From Mannheimia bovis (GTDB lineage Bacteria > Pseudomonadota > Gammaproteobacteria > Enterobacterales > Pasteurellaceae): a stretch of DNA of 64,000 nt. This document shows, piece by piece, positions 27,120-40,548 of the stretch. The position numbers were made by a program, and so were the translations under genes. The notes under the pieces are model-generated. The model was not told the DNA's origin. It saw nothing but the letters and a program-made list of their open reading frames with translations, and made no database searches. Location: assembly GCF_014541205.1 (NCBI RefSeq), contig NZ_CP061280.1, positions 760,798 to 824,797 on the forward strand. Reading direction: 5' to 3'. Position 1 is the first letter of the stretch. Each line of letters begins with the position of its first letter.

Positions 27120-29252
27120 ATGACAAATCAAACTACTTATTTCGCCACCGCAGCCCGAGGTTTTGAGGAAATGCTTAAAACCGAACTTGAGCAGATCTGC
27201 AATGCAGAATGTAAAGTCGCACAAGGCGGCGTGCATTTCACCACCAGCCAAAAAGGGGCATATCAGGCACTTTTACACAGCCGTTTAGCCTCTCGCATTT
27301 TATTGCCTTTAATCAGCACTAAAATTTTTAGCGATAGCGATTTATACGCCTCCATTATCGCCTTTAATTGGGCTGAACTTTTTGACCCGAGAGATACGTT
27401 CTATATTGATTTCAACGGTACAAACCGAGAGATCCGCAACACCCAATTTGGGGCGATGCGAGTGAAAGACGGCATTGTCGATTATTTTGAGCGTAAAGGT
27501 TTCGCCCGCCCGACGGTCGATAAAGAGAACCCCGATGTGCGAATTCACGTCTATTTAGATCGTGAAAATCTGGTGGTTTCGCTGGATTTAAGTGGTGATG
27601 CGTTACACATTCGAGGTTATCGTGAAGATACCGGTAAAGCCCCTTTGCGTGAAACCTTGGCGGCGGCGATTATTCTACGTTCCGGTTGGCAAAAAGGCAC
27701 ACCGTTGGTCGATCCGATGTGCGGTTCCGGCACGCTGTTAATTGAAGCGGCACAAATGGCCGCCAATATTGCTCCGCAACTTCATCGTAAATATTGGGGA
27801 TTTAATGCGTGGAAAGGGCATCAACAAGCTATTTGGAAAGAGGTGTTAGACGAAGCATTTTCGCAAAAAAATGATGACATTCAACCGCTTTTCTTCGGCT
27901 TTGACCTCGATCATAGAGTGCTCGCTAAAGCCAAACAGAATGCAAAAAATGCCGGGGTGGATCATTTAATTCAATGGCAACAGGGCGATATCGCTGCATT
28001 GAAAAATCCAATGCCTGAGCAGATCGGCACTGTGGTGTGTAACCCACCATACGGTGAGCGTTTAGGCACAACACCGGCGTTAATCGCCCTTTATTCCGTA
28101 TTCGGGCAACGCTTAAAACAACAATTTGCCGGCTGGAATGCCTCCATTTTTAGTGGCGAGCCAGAGTTGTTAAACTGTCTGCGTTTACGTTCGGCTCGCC
28201 AATTTAAAGCGAAAAACGGTCCGTTAGATTGTGTGCAGAAAAATTATCTGATTAGCGAAAATAACAAGCGGTCAGATTTAACCGAAAATTTGCAATTTGA
28301 GCAAAATGCCCAAGTAGCACCTGATTTCGCCAACCGTTTAGCGAAAAACATCAAAAAAGTAGAAAAATGGGCGAAGCAACAGGGTATTGATGCGTACCGT
28401 TTATACGATGCTGACTTGCCGGAATATAATTTGGCGGTGGATAGATATGGCGATCATATCGTTGTGCAAGAATACCAAGCACCGAAAAATATTGACGAAC
28501 AAAAGGCTCGTCAACGCTTGTTGGATGCCGTTTCTGCCACACTTTCGGTAACAGGTGTGGAAACCAATAAATTAGTCCTCAAAGTTCGCCAAAAGCAAAA
28601 AGGCACGAACCAATACGAAAAATTAGCGAATAAAGGCGACTATTTCTTCGTCAATGAATATGGGGCGAAACTGTGGGTAAATTTAACCGATTACTTGGAT
28701 ACCGGCTTGTTCTTAGATCACCGCTTAACCCGTAAAATGGTCGGTGAAATGGCGAAAGGTAAAACCTTCCTTAATCTCTTTGCTTACACAGGTTCGGCAA
28801 CAGTTCACGCTGCATTGAATGGGGCGAAATCGACCACTACGGTGGATATGTCTAACACCTATTTGAACTGGGCTGAACAGAATTTAGAGCTGAACAATTT
28901 ATCGCTTCGCAACAATCGTTTATTCCAAGCGGATTGCTTGCAATGGCTTGCTGAATGCCGTGAGCGTTTTGAGCTGATTTTCGTTGATCCGCCAACCTTC
29001 TCAAATTCAAAAAGAATGGAAAACAGTTGGGACGTTCAGCGGGATCATATTGAGCTAATGAAACAGCTTAAACGCATTTTAACTACAGACGGCACTATTG
29101 TTTTCTCCAATAACAAACGTGGTTTTAAAATGGATTTTGATGGCTTAGCAGAGCTGGGGTTACAAGCGGAAAATATTTCCCACAAAACGCTATCGCTTGA
29201 TTTTGAGCGTAATCCGCAGATTCATAATTGTTGGATTGTGAAACATTTATAG
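27120..29252 (+). CDS. rlmL: Bifunctional 23S rRNA methyltransferase RlmKL
   Basis: Fused enzyme making m2G2445 (N-terminal RlmL part) and m7G2069 (C-terminal RlmK part) in 23S rRNA. The 710 residues contain a THUMP domain (about 45-155), a first methyltransferase with [13 protein letters not shown] and the NPPYGERL catalytic motif, and a second Rossmann methyltransferase with [18 protein letters not shown] and [12 protein letters not shown] at 27120 starts [17 protein letters not shown], the usual N-terminus. trmL starts 15 bp downstream, so the two RNA methylases form a unit. Confidence 0.95.
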   Translation: MTNQTTYFATAARGFEEMLKTELEQICNAECKVAQGGVHFTTSQKGAYQALLHSRLASRILLPLISTKIFSDSDLYASIIAFNWAELFDPRDTFYIDFNGTNREIRNTQFGAMRVKDGIVDYFERKGFARPTVDKENPDVRIHVYLDRENLVVSLDLSGDALHIRGYREDTGKAPLRETLAAAIILRSGWQKGTPLVDPMCGSGTLLIEAAQMAANIAPQLHRKYWGFNAWKGHQQAIWKEVLDEAFSQKNDDIQPLFFGFDLDHRVLAKAKQNAKNAGVDHLIQWQQGDIAALKNPMPEQIGTVVCNPPYGERLGTTPALIALYSVFGQRLKQQFAGWNASIFSGEPELLNCLRLRSARQFKAKNGPLDCVQKNYLISENNKRSDLTENLQFEQNAQVAPDFANRLAKNIKKVEKWAKQQGIDAYRLYDADLPEYNLAVDRYGDHIVVQEYQAPKNIDEQKARQRLLDAVSATLSVTGVETNKLVLKVRQKQKGTNQYEKLANKGDYFFVNEYGAKLWVNLTDYLDTGLFLDHRLTRKMVGEMAKGKTFLNLFAYTGSATVHAALNGAKSTTTVDMSNTYLNWAEQNLELNNLSLRNNRLFQADCLQWLAECRERFELIFVDPPTFSNSKRMENSWDVQRDHIELMKQLKRILTTDGTIVFSNNKRGFKMDFDGLAELGLQAENISHKTLSLDFERNPQIHNCWIVKHL

Positions 29253-29267
29253 GGCGAAAAATTTAAA

Positions 29268-29747
29268 ATGTTAGATATTGTTTTATACGAACCGGAAATT
29301 CCGCAAAACAGCGGCAATATTATCCGCCTTTGTGCAAATTGCGGGTTCCGTTTACATATGATTGAGCCGTTTGGCTTTGCTTGGGACGACAAAAAACTCC
29401 GCCGTTCGGGCTTGGACTACCACGAATTTGTGAATATCCAAAAATACAAAAATTTTGAGGATTTTTTAGAGCGAGCCAAGCCGAAACGCTTATTTGCCTT
29501 AACCACGCGTGGCGAGCAAAATCACAGTGATGTGAAATATGAATTGGGCGATTTTTTAATGTTTGGTCCGGAAAGTAGAGGGATTCCAAAACCGCTGTTA
29601 GCAGAAATGCCGATGTCGCAAAAAATCCGTATTCCAATGTGCCAAGACAGCCGCAGTATGAATTTATCCAATTCTGTGGCGGTGGTGGTGTATGAGGCGT
29701 GGCGGCAGTTTGGCTACCAAAATGCGGTTTCGGCTCAGTCTATTTAA
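29268..29747 (+). CDS. trmL: tRNA (cytidine(34)-2'-O)-methyltransferase TrmL
   Basis: SPOUT-fold enzyme that 2'-O-methylates the wobble base of leucine tRNAs. The 159 residues show the three SPOUT motifs: [16 protein letters not shown] (N-terminal), FGPESRGIP (about 104-112) and the knot segment [26 protein letters not shown]. Co-transcribed with rlmL. An uptake-sequence pair closes the unit. Confidence 0.94.
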   Translation: MLDIVLYEPEIPQNSGNIIRLCANCGFRLHMIEPFGFAWDDKKLRRSGLDYHEFVNIQKYKNFEDFLERAKPKRLFALTTRGEQNHSDVKYELGDFLMFGPESRGIPKPLLAEMPMSQKIRIPMCQDSRSMNLSNSVAVVVYEAWRQFGYQNAVSAQSI

Positions 29748-29751
29748 GTGA

Positions 29752-29797
29752 CAAGCGGTTTGATTTTTGTGATTTTTTACGAAAATTAAACCGCTTA
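29752..29797. terminator. Terminator-like inverted uptake-sequence pair after trmL
   Basis: AAGCGGTTTGATTTT pairs with AAAATTAAACCGCTT with one mismatch around a 14-16 base loop. The trailing T-run is weak. Confidence 0.55.
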
Positions 29798-29804
29798 CAT
29801 TTTA

Positions 29805-29820
29805 TGTGATCTAGATCACA
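29805..29820 (+). promoter_or_regulatory. CRP site upstream of nagB, perfect consensus
   Basis: TGTGATCTAGATCACA, the exact CRP core palindrome, 94 bp before the nagB ATG. cAMP-CRP control of nag genes is established in E. coli. The promoter it serves could not be placed with confidence. Confidence 0.85.
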
Positions 29821-29854
29821 ATAAACCGTATAAAGCATAGCATTTGAAGTTATA

Positions 29855-29896
29855 TTTCATTAAAATGAAAAAAATGAAGTATTTTTCTCAAAAATA
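29855..29896 (+). promoter_or_regulatory. Two inverted repeats before nagB, possible NagC operators
   Basis: TTTCAT-N4-ATGAAA at 29855-29870 and TATTTTT-N3-AAAAATA at 29880-29896. The first resembles the TTTCR..YGAAA core of NagC sites. nagC is not in the window, so assignment rests on location only. Confidence 0.4.
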
Positions 29897-29913
29897 AAAT
29901 TTAAGGAGATGTT

Positions 29914-30708
29914 ATGCGTTTAATTCCGTTAGAAACTGCTCAAGATGTGAGTGTTTGGGCTGCTCGCTATATTGTTGATCGTATTAATGCATTCAAACCG
30001 ACTAAAGAGAAACCGTTTGTGCTTGGCTTACCGACAGGCGGCACCCCTGAAAAAACCTATAAAGAATTAGTTAAACTCTACCAAGCAGGGGAAGTCAGCT
30101 TTAAAAATGTGGTTACTTTTAATATGGATGAATATGTTGGCTTACCTAAGGAACATCCTGAAAGCTACCATAGTTTTATGTTCAAACATTTCTTTGACCA
30201 CGTTGATGTGCCACTTGAAAACATTAATATTCTAAACGGTATGGCGGAAGATGTGGACGCAGAATGTGCACGTTATGAAGAGAAAATTCGCTCTTACGGC
30301 AAAATCCACCTCTTTATGGGCGGCGTGGGCGTTGATGGACATATTGCATTCAACGAGCCTGCCTCTTCGCTCTCTTCTCGCACTCGCATCAAAACATTAA
30401 CGGAAGATACCCGCATTGCAAATTCCCGTTTCTTTGATAATGATGTCAGTCAAGTGCCGAAATTTGCCTTAACTGTAGGCGTGGGGACACTGCTTGATGC
30501 GGAAGAGGTGATGATTTTAGTTACAGGTCATAATAAAGCATTAGCTTTACAGGCGTGTGTGGAAGGTGCGGTAAATCACCTTTGGACCATCAGTTGCTTG
30601 CAATTACACCGCCGTGGTATTGTGGTATGTGATGAACCGGCAACGCAAGAATTGAAAGTAAAAACAGTTAAATATTTCAAAGAGTTAGAGAAAAATGTAG
30701 CACGTTAG
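29914..30708 (+). CDS. nagB: Glucosamine-6-phosphate deaminase
   Basis: Converts glucosamine 6-phosphate to fructose 6-phosphate and ammonia, joining amino-sugar catabolism to glycolysis. The 264 residues (E. coli 266) include the substrate loop [12 protein letters not shown] (about 40-51), NMDEYVGL with the catalytic aspartate near residue 72, and [11 protein letters not shown] with the catalytic histidine near 143. RBS AAGGAG. nagA follows after 76 bp that hold an uptake-sequence pair. Probably regulated by CRP (29805-29820). Confidence 0.96.
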   Translation: MRLIPLETAQDVSVWAARYIVDRINAFKPTKEKPFVLGLPTGGTPEKTYKELVKLYQAGEVSFKNVVTFNMDEYVGLPKEHPESYHSFMFKHFFDHVDVPLENINILNGMAEDVDAECARYEEKIRSYGKIHLFMGGVGVDGHIAFNEPASSLSSRTRIKTLTEDTRIANSRFFDNDVSQVPKFALTVGVGTLLDAEEVMILVTGHNKALALQACVEGAVNHLWTISCLQLHRRGIVVCDEPATQELKVKTVKYFKELEKNVAR

Positions 30709-30784
30709 TGCTTGATAACAAGCGGTTATTTTCGCAAAAAATTTTGTAAAAACGACCGCTTGCTACAATCTAAAGGAACAAAAT

Positions 30785-31927
30785 ATGAACCATTATGCCT
30801 TAACAAATTGTGTGATTTACACAGGCGAAGAAGTGTTGTACCAACACGCATTAGTGGTAAAAGACGACAAAATCGAATCTATCATTCTTGAAGAAAATTT
30901 ACCGCAAGCCCTCGAAAAAGTGGATTTGAACGGGGCGAATTTATCGGCAGGTTTTATTGATTTACAGCTCAACGGCTGCGGAGGGGTAATGTTTAATGAA
31001 GACATCAGCATCCGCACCCTTGAAATTATGCAAGAAACTAACTTGCGTTCAGGTACCACCAGCTATTTACCGACTTTTATTACTTCGCCTGATGAGGGAA
31101 TGAAAGAGGCGGTGGTGGTCATGCGTGAATACCTCGCCAAACATAAAAACCAAGCATTGGGGCTACATTTTGAAGGCCCTTATTTAAGCGTGGCGAAAAA
31201 AGGCGTTCACCGCCCGGAATTTATCCGTGAAATCAGCCCGGAAATGTTAGATTTCTTATGTGCCAATGGCGATGTAATCACCAAAGTCACGATTGCAGCA
31301 GAAAACTCAACCGCAGATCACATCAAGCGTTTTAACGATGCAGGCATAATTGTCTCTATCGGTCACTCGAATGCGACTTTCACCCAAACTAAACAGCGAA
31401 TTGCTGAAGGGGCAGCTTTTGCTACTCACTTACACAATGCGATGTCGCCGGTGAGTAACGGACGCGAAGGTGGGGTAGTAGGTGCAGTGTTAGACAGTGA
31501 TATTTACGCTGGCATTATCTGCGACGGTTTGCACGTTGAATGGGGCAATATCCGCATTGCGAAAAAAGCCAAAGGCGATAAATTAGTGATCGTAAGCGAT
31601 GCGGTGGCTGCTGCAGGTAGTGACATTGAATCTTTTATCTTTGTCGGCAAGAAAGTCACCGTAAAAGACGGCAAATGCTTTGATGAATTTGGAGCCTTAG
31701 GCGGTGCGGCGATCACGATGATCGAATCGATCCGCAATGTAGTGTTACATTGCGATATCAGCCTGAATGAAGCCATTCGTATGAGTACCCTCTACCCGGC
31801 AAGAGCGATTGGGATTGAGGATAAACTTGGTTCACTCTCAGTAGGCAAAATTGCCAACTTAGCGATTTTTGATAACCAATTCAATGTGAAAGCAACTGCC
31901 GTAAACGGGCAATTACATTGGAATTAA
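30785..31927 (+). CDS. nagA: N-acetylglucosamine-6-phosphate deacetylase
   Basis: Removes acetate from GlcNAc-6-phosphate, producing the substrate of NagB. The 380-residue amidohydrolase has the metal/substrate motifs HFEGPYLS (about 128), GHSNAT (near 195) and THLHNAMSP (near 215), and the catalytic aspartate in VSDAVAAAG. RBS AAAGGAAC. Second gene of nagBA, followed by a hairpin terminator. Confidence 0.95.
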   Translation: MNHYALTNCVIYTGEEVLYQHALVVKDDKIESIILEENLPQALEKVDLNGANLSAGFIDLQLNGCGGVMFNEDISIRTLEIMQETNLRSGTTSYLPTFITSPDEGMKEAVVVMREYLAKHKNQALGLHFEGPYLSVAKKGVHRPEFIREISPEMLDFLCANGDVITKVTIAAENSTADHIKRFNDAGIIVSIGHSNATFTQTKQRIAEGAAFATHLHNAMSPVSNGREGGVVGAVLDSDIYAGIICDGLHVEWGNIRIAKKAKGDKLVIVSDAVAAAGSDIESFIFVGKKVTVKDGKCFDEFGALGGAAITMIESIRNVVLHCDISLNEAIRMSTLYPARAIGIEDKLGSLSVGKIANLAIFDNQFNVKATAVNGQLHWN

Positions 31928-31964
31928 TTTTGCTATAAATTTTAATCATAACAGCATATAATCA

Positions 31965-31989
31965 AAAGGCAGATGTTATATCTGCCTTT
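31965..31989 (+). terminator. Hairpin terminator after nagA
   Basis: AAAGGCAGAT-N5-ATCTGCCTTT, a perfect 10-bp stem followed by ATCTTTATC. The tail is T-rich but interrupted, so termination may be partial. The next gene starts 21 bp later. Confidence 0.65.
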
Positions 31990-32010
31990 ATCTTTATCAG
32001 GGAGAACCAA

Positions 32011-32325
32011 ATGCAATTCAAAGATTATTTAGCGACTTTTCCGACCATCGAGCATCTTTCAGGTTTAGATGTGATTAATAGTGGTGAGGTAATGCAACAT
32101 ATTCCGGCAATTGAAGGCAAATTAGGCTCACTAAGACTCTACTATGCACTTTACGAGAAATTTGATGGAAAATTAGATGCCAATACAGCAAAACAAGGAC
32201 TTGAATGGTTTGCAGAGCATACTGAAGATGCTAAAGCTAATGTAGGAAAACACCCAAACATTGATTTATTATTCAAGGTAATTGATAATGACTTATCATT
32301 GATTTTAAAGCCTTTACATAAATAA
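32011..32325 (+). CDS. DUF2322-like small conserved protein
   Basis: A 104-residue soluble protein without signal peptide or membrane segment, rich in charged residues; function unknown. It most resembles the DUF2322 family of small proteobacterial proteins, an assignment made from memory of the family's sequence. AGGGAGAA stands before the ATG. A hairpin between nagA and this gene suggests it is read partly from nagBA and partly from its own promoter (a TATAAT at 31957-31962 is a candidate -10). A bidirectional terminator follows. Confidence 0.7.
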   Translation: MQFKDYLATFPTIEHLSGLDVINSGEVMQHIPAIEGKLGSLRLYYALYEKFDGKLDANTAKQGLEWFAEHTEDAKANVGKHPNIDLLFKVIDNDLSLILKPLHK

Positions 32326-32334
32326 TATAAATAG

Positions 32335-32370
32335 AAAACCCACTTTAAAGTAAATGCTAAAGTGGGTTTT
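32335..32370. terminator. Bidirectional terminator between the DUF2322-like gene and talB
   Basis: AAAACCCACTTTA pairs perfectly with TAAAGTGGGTTTT around a 10-base loop, with A-run and T-run on the two sides. Confidence 0.9.
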
Positions 32371-32385
32371 ATTATAAATTAATTA

Positions 32386-33333
32386 TTATAGTTTTTCAGC
32401 AAGCATTGCTTCTAATTTCTCTTGGTCGATAGCAAATTTACGGATACCTTCCGCTAATTTCTCAACCGCCATTGGATCTTGGTTATGTTCCCAATAGAAT
32501 TCTGCTTCAGTTATTTTTTCTGGACGAGGCTTGATTTCGCCTTTGTAATCTAATTTGCGAACTAATTTTTCATCGCTTTCTTGTAACTCTTTTAATAAAG
32601 AAGGTGAGATAGTTAAACGATCGCAACCAGCTAGCTCAATAATTTCGCCTACATTACGGAAACTTGCTCCCATTACAATAGTGTTATAACCGTGTTGTTT
32701 ATAGTAATTGTATATATTGGTTACTGAAATGACACCTGGGTCTTCAGCTGGGGCATATTCTTTGCCCTCATTCGCTTTATACCAGTCTAGAATACGACCA
32801 ACGAATGGAGAAATTAAGTAAACTCCCGCTTCTGCACAAGCACGAGCCTGAGCTTGAGAGAATAATAATGTTAAGTTACAGTTAATTCCTTCTTTTTCTA
32901 ACTGCTCTGCCGCTTTGATGCCTTGCCAAGTAGAAGCAATTTTAATCAAGATACGATCATTACTGATACCTGCATCGTTATATAATGCAATTAATTTGCG
33001 TGCTTTTGAAATTGTCTTTTCTGTATCGTAAGAGAAACGAGCATCCACCTCGGTAGAAATACGACCAGGAACAAGTTTTAAAATTTCTAAGCCGATATTT
33101 ACTGCTAATTTATCTTCTGCATCAACTAATTGTTGATCTTTATCACTACTTTGTGTTTTTGCATAAGCAATAGCATCTTCAATTAATGGAGCGTATTGCG
33201 GTAATGCAGAAGCACTTAAAATTAAAGATGGGTTTGTCGTTGCATCTTCAGGTTTATAAAGTTTCATTGCCTCAATATCACCTGTATCTGCAACAACAAC
33301 GGTTACTTTACGCAATTCATCTAATTGGCTCAT
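32386..33333 (-). CDS. tal: Transaldolase
   Basis: Pentose phosphate pathway enzyme transferring a dihydroxyacetone unit between sedoheptulose 7-phosphate and glyceraldehyde 3-phosphate. The 315 residues match TalB/TalA length (about 317). The Schiff-base lysine is K131 in ILIKIASTW, and ATTNPSL (31-37) is the first family signature. ATG at 33333 (MSQLDELRK) is preferred over 33339 because AAGGA then has six bases of spacing. It is single, divergent from the rRNA operon, with a CRP box about 90 bp upstream. TalA and TalB cannot be told apart from sequence alone. Confidence 0.94.
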   Translation of the reverse strand: MSQLDELRKVTVVVADTGDIEAMKLYKPEDATTNPSLILSASALPQYAPLIEDAIAYAKTQSSDKDQQLVDAEDKLAVNIGLEILKLVPGRISTEVDARFSYDTEKTISKARKLIALYNDAGISNDRILIKIASTWQGIKAAEQLEKEGINCNLTLLFSQAQARACAEAGVYLISPFVGRILDWYKANEGKEYAPAEDPGVISVTNIYNYYKQHGYNTIVMGASFRNVGEIIELAGCDRLTISPSLLKELQESDEKLVRKLDYKGEIKPRPEKITEAEFYWEHNQDPMAVEKLAEGIRKFAIDQEKLEAMLAEKL

Positions 33334-33415
33334 ATTCATTCCTTATATATGATGTTAATAACGAAAATAATTTTGCAAATAATAGCAGTAACAACTTCAA
33401 AAGAGTAAATAATTT

Positions 33416-33431
33416 TGTGATATAGATCACA
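33416..33431 (-). promoter_or_regulatory. CRP site upstream of tal
   Basis: TGTGATATAGATCACA: both CRP half-sites perfect with six bases between. The nearest -10 on the minus strand is TATTAT (complement of 33379-33384), placing the site about 51 bp upstream of the start. Confidence 0.75.
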
Positions 33432-33571
33432 TTTTTATAAAATAACTCAGAGATTATGGAGGCATAAAAGTACTACTTTTGAATAAATCACCATTTTTCG
33501 CTAAAGAAATAAACAGATTGTACTAAAACCATACAAGCGGTAAAAAATTTAAAATTTTTTGCAAAAAACAC

Positions 33572-33599
33572 TTGCGTAGATTTAATATTTCTCTATAAT
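33572..33599 (+). promoter_or_regulatory. Promoter of the rRNA operon
   Basis: -35 TTGCGT (33572-33577), 16-base spacer, -10 TATAAT (33594-33599). AT-rich tracts just upstream (about 33540-33570) could act as an UP element. GCACCGCAC directly after the -10 is a GC-rich discriminator, typical of stringently controlled promoters. Nothing else was recognised between the CRP site and this promoter except an uptake sequence near 33533. Confidence 0.85.
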
Positions 33600-33610
33600 G
33601 CACCGCACAC

Positions 33611-33664
33611 AACGACGCACTGTTGTGAACAGTTAAGTTAATATTCAGTGCGTCGTTCTTTTTT
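33611..33664 (+). promoter_or_regulatory. rRNA leader hairpin with terminator-like T-run (boxB position)
   Basis: AACGACGCACTG (33611-33622) pairs perfectly with CAGTGCGTCGTT (33646-33657) and is followed by CTTTTTT. It begins only a few bases after the expected start point and immediately precedes boxA. It occupies the place of boxB but has the form of an intrinsic terminator. Confidence 0.75.
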
Positions 33665-33675
33665 GTTCTTTAACA
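33664..33675 (+). promoter_or_regulatory. boxA antitermination site of the rRNA leader
   Basis: TGTTCTTTAACA, one base from the E. coli rrn boxA TGCTCTTTAACA. It should load the NusB/NusE antitermination complex. Confidence 0.85.
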
Positions 33676-33684
33676 ATTTATCAG

Positions 33685-33704
33685 ACAATCTGTGTGGGCA
33701 CTTG
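33685..33704 (+). other. Left arm of the 16S rRNA processing stalk
   Basis: This 20-base segment pairs with 35453-35472, with only a two-base internal mismatch (GG opposite TT). It encloses the 16S gene and gives the RNase III cleavage stem. Confidence 0.85.
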
Positions 33705-33860
33705 TTGATAGACTTGATTTAAAACTATTTTTTTAATTTTGAAGTCTTAATAGGTGCTTAACTAGAAATTCATTACTTTCTTTTAACTGAACTTTTTTAA
33801 GTTGAGCTAAGTTTGAAAGTGCGATTTTATGTCAGTACATATTGAGCGATTAAACTTTTT

Positions 33861-35400
<1,540 letters not shown>

Positions 35401-35452
35401 CCAAAAATCAAGGGCGAAGCTAAGCGAGAGCGAAGTGGAGCAGAAACGACAG

Positions 35453-35472
35453 CAAGTGTTCACACAGATTGT
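35453..35472 (+). other. Right arm of the 16S rRNA processing stalk
   Basis: Complement of 33685-33704, located 52 bases after the 16S 3' end and before tRNA-Ile. Confidence 0.85.
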
Positions 35473-35512
35473 TTGATAGATGAAATAGAAGACAAACTGA
35501 AGGTCATCCGTT

Positions 35513-35589
<77 letters not shown>

Positions 35590-35643
35590 CTCTAAACGAG
35601 AGCGAAAGCAAACTGAAGAGTGAAAACAACGAAAGATGAAATT

Positions 35644-35719
35644 GGGGATATAGCTCAGCTGGGAGAGCGCCTGCCTTGCACGCAGGAGGTCAGCGGTTCG
35701 ATCCCGCTTATCTCCACCA
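35644..35719 (+). tRNA. alaT: tRNA-Ala (TGC)
   Basis: 76 bases including CCA. Acceptor stem GGGGATA/TATCTCC with one G-T pair, anticodon TGC in CTTGCACG, T-loop GGTTCGATCCC. Second spacer tRNA. Confidence 0.98.
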
Positions 35720-35785
35720 ATCATCATACCTAAGGTTGCAAGCGGTAGAAAATACCGAGATTTTTGCGATTTTAGGTATGATGAT
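35720..35785 (+). repeat. Inverted repeat with uptake sequence in the loop, tRNA-Ala to 23S spacer
   Basis: ATCATCATACCTAA (35720-35733) pairs perfectly with TTAGGTATGATGAT (35772-35785). The loop of 38 bases carries GCAAGCGGTAG, an uptake-sequence variant, and TTTTTGCGATTTT. Confidence 0.7.
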
Positions 35786-35807
35786 AGGCGAAAGCCTATT
35801 GTCTTAA

Positions 35808-35819
35808 TGTTCTTTAAAA
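35808..35819 (+). promoter_or_regulatory. boxA-like site in the 16S-23S spacer
   Basis: TGTTCTTTAAAA, the expected second boxA ahead of 23S rRNA. The rest of the spacer to 35985 is AT-rich, and no other gene is seen there. Confidence 0.65.
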
Positions 35820-35985
35820 ATTTAGAAACAAGCTGAAAAACTGAGAGATTTTCGAAAGAAAGTCTGAGTAGTTCAAAAATCTTAGCTGAACAAAAGCAGC
35901 TAAGTGTTTAGTTTAAAAACTAACTTTAAGTGTTTTGTTTTTTCTTTCTCTGGATTGAAATAACAGAAAACATTTGAGGTTGTAT

Positions 35986-38884
<2,899 letters not shown>

Positions 38885-39030
38885 TACAACGCTCAAGTGT
38901 TTTTATAGAGAAACAAGAAGACACAAGGCGAAGTAAAGTAAAGACTAAACAAAAAAGACGAATGAAGAAAAGACAAACAAAGAGAAGAATACTCAAAGTA
39001 GCAGCTTGTTTTTAGATTTTAACTGAATTA

Positions 39031-39147
39031 TCCCGATGACCATAGTGCTGTGGTTCTACCTGACACCATTCCGAACTCAGAAGTAAAACGCAGTAACGTC
39101 GATGGTAGTGTGGTGTTTCGCCATGTGAGAGTAGAGCATCATCGGGT
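39031..39147 (+). rRNA. rrf: 5S ribosomal RNA
   Basis: About 117 bases. Terminal stem CCCGATGA/TCATCGGG, and the conserved CCGAACTCAGAAGTAAAACGC and GATGGTAGTGTGG segments. Lies 146 bases after 23S; that spacer is A-rich and holds nothing recognisable. Confidence 0.95.
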
Positions 39148-39186
39148 TTTACCGAATACATAAGAGAAGATAGATAGAGAGAAGAG

Positions 39187-39215
39187 CCCCTAAGTAGAGA
39201 TACTTAGGGGTTTTT
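39187..39215 (+). terminator. Terminator of the rRNA operon
   Basis: CCCCTAAGTA-GAGA-TACTTAGGGG followed by five T. Confidence 0.92.
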
Positions 39216-39286
39216 GTTATTTCAAACGGTTAATGGCTAAAACTGTGAGTTCTGTTTGGTGAATATGTAAAAAAATGATCAGTTTT

Positions 39287-39305
39287 TATAATGATTGGCT
39301 ATAAT
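39287..39305 (+). promoter_or_regulatory. Two -10 candidates upstream of lpxB
   Basis: TATAAT at 39287-39292 and again at 39300-39305. No good -35 is seen. The second would give a leader of about 30 bases. Confidence 0.35.
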
Positions 39306-39342
39306 AGTAAAATTTAAATATTTATATTTTATAAATCTAACT

Positions 39343-40524
39343 ATGAAAAATAAATCACCTATTATTGCTCTAGTGGCAGGGGAAGTATCTGGCGATATTC
39401 TCGGAGCAGGGTTAGTTAAAGCATTAAAAGTGCATTATCCAAATGCTCGTTTTATTGGGGTAGCCGGTCCACGAATGATATCAGAGGGTTGCGAGACTTT
39501 ATTTGATATGGAAGAACTCTCGGTTATGGGTTTAGCTGAGGTGGTTAAACATCTTCCAAGATTACTGAAACGTCGTAAGCAAGTGATTGATGAAATGCTT
39601 CAATTAAAGCCCGATATTTTTATTGGTATTGATGCACCGGATTTCAACTTAACTGTTGAAGAAAAACTCAAAGCGAGTGGTATTAAAACTATTCATTATG
39701 TGAGCCCATCGGTGTGGGCGTGGCGTCAAAAGCGGGTGTTTAAAATTGGTAGAGCGACTAATTTGGTATTAGCATTTCTGCCGTTTGAGAAGGCATTCTA
39801 CGATAGGTTTAATGTGCCTTGCCGTTTTATTGGTCATACAATGGCTGATGCAATTCCTTTAGAACAGGATCGTTCGCAAGCCTGTTTATCTCTTAATATT
39901 GATGAAAGCAAACGCTATATGGCAATTTTGGTGGGAAGTAGAGGTAGCGAAATTCAATTTTTAGCTGAGCCATTTTTAAAAACAGCTCAACTTCTAAAGG
40001 CTCGCTTTCCTGATTTGCAATTCTTAGTCCCAATGGTTAATGAAAAGCGATTTGTGCAATTTAATGAGATTAAAGCACAAGTTGCTCCAGAACTAGAGCT
40101 TACTATTATTCAAGGCAAGGCTCGTGAAGCGATGATTGCAGCGGAATGTACGCTCTTAGCGTCCGGCACGGCTGCATTAGAAGCAATGCTGTGCAAATCG
40201 CCAATGGTTGTTGGCTATAAAATGAAACCGCTTACTTATTGGTTGGCAAAAAGGTTGGTTAAGACAGACTATATTTCTCTGCCTAATTTACTTGCTCAAG
40301 AGCTTCTTGTGCCAGAGTTAATCCAAGAGGAGTGTAATCCGGAGAATTTGGCAAAACATTTAACGGTTTTCCTTGCAGATGATATAGAAAGCCAAACTAA
40401 GAAGTCAGCTTTAAAGCAGCGATTTGTTGAGTTGCACAAGTCAATTCAATGTAATGCAGATGAGCAAGCGGCTCAAGCGGTTGTTGATTTATTAAATAGT
40501 TCTACAAGCGGTCATATTTATTGA
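39343..40524 (+). CDS. lpxB: Lipid-A-disaccharide synthase
   Basis: Joins UDP-2,3-diacylglucosamine and lipid X to make the lipid A disaccharide at the inner face of the membrane. The 393-residue GT19 protein has the N-terminal [18 protein letters not shown], and ISPSVWAWR-type ([13 protein letters not shown]) and [13 protein letters not shown] segments. The frame is open from 39295, but ATG 39343 begins [14 protein letters not shown], as in relatives. No clear Shine-Dalgarno precedes it. Unlike the usual lpxD-fabZ-lpxA-lpxB order, it stands alone between the rRNA operon and sohB. Confidence 0.94.
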   Translation: MKNKSPIIALVAGEVSGDILGAGLVKALKVHYPNARFIGVAGPRMISEGCETLFDMEELSVMGLAEVVKHLPRLLKRRKQVIDEMLQLKPDIFIGIDAPDFNLTVEEKLKASGIKTIHYVSPSVWAWRQKRVFKIGRATNLVLAFLPFEKAFYDRFNVPCRFIGHTMADAIPLEQDRSQACLSLNIDESKRYMAILVGSRGSEIQFLAEPFLKTAQLLKARFPDLQFLVPMVNEKRFVQFNEIKAQVAPELELTIIQGKAREAMIAAECTLLASGTAALEAMLCKSPMVVGYKMKPLTYWLAKRLVKTDYISLPNLLAQELLVPELIQEECNPENLAKHLTVFLADDIESQTKKSALKQRFVELHKSIQCNADEQAAQAVVDLLNSSTSGHIY

Positions 40525-40548
40525 TTTTTTTGCAAAAAGGGAAGAGGT

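Noticed and set aside
32010-32340. The small gene after nagA as a pseudogene remnant
   Set aside because: It has a good RBS, full open frame, normal composition and its own terminator.
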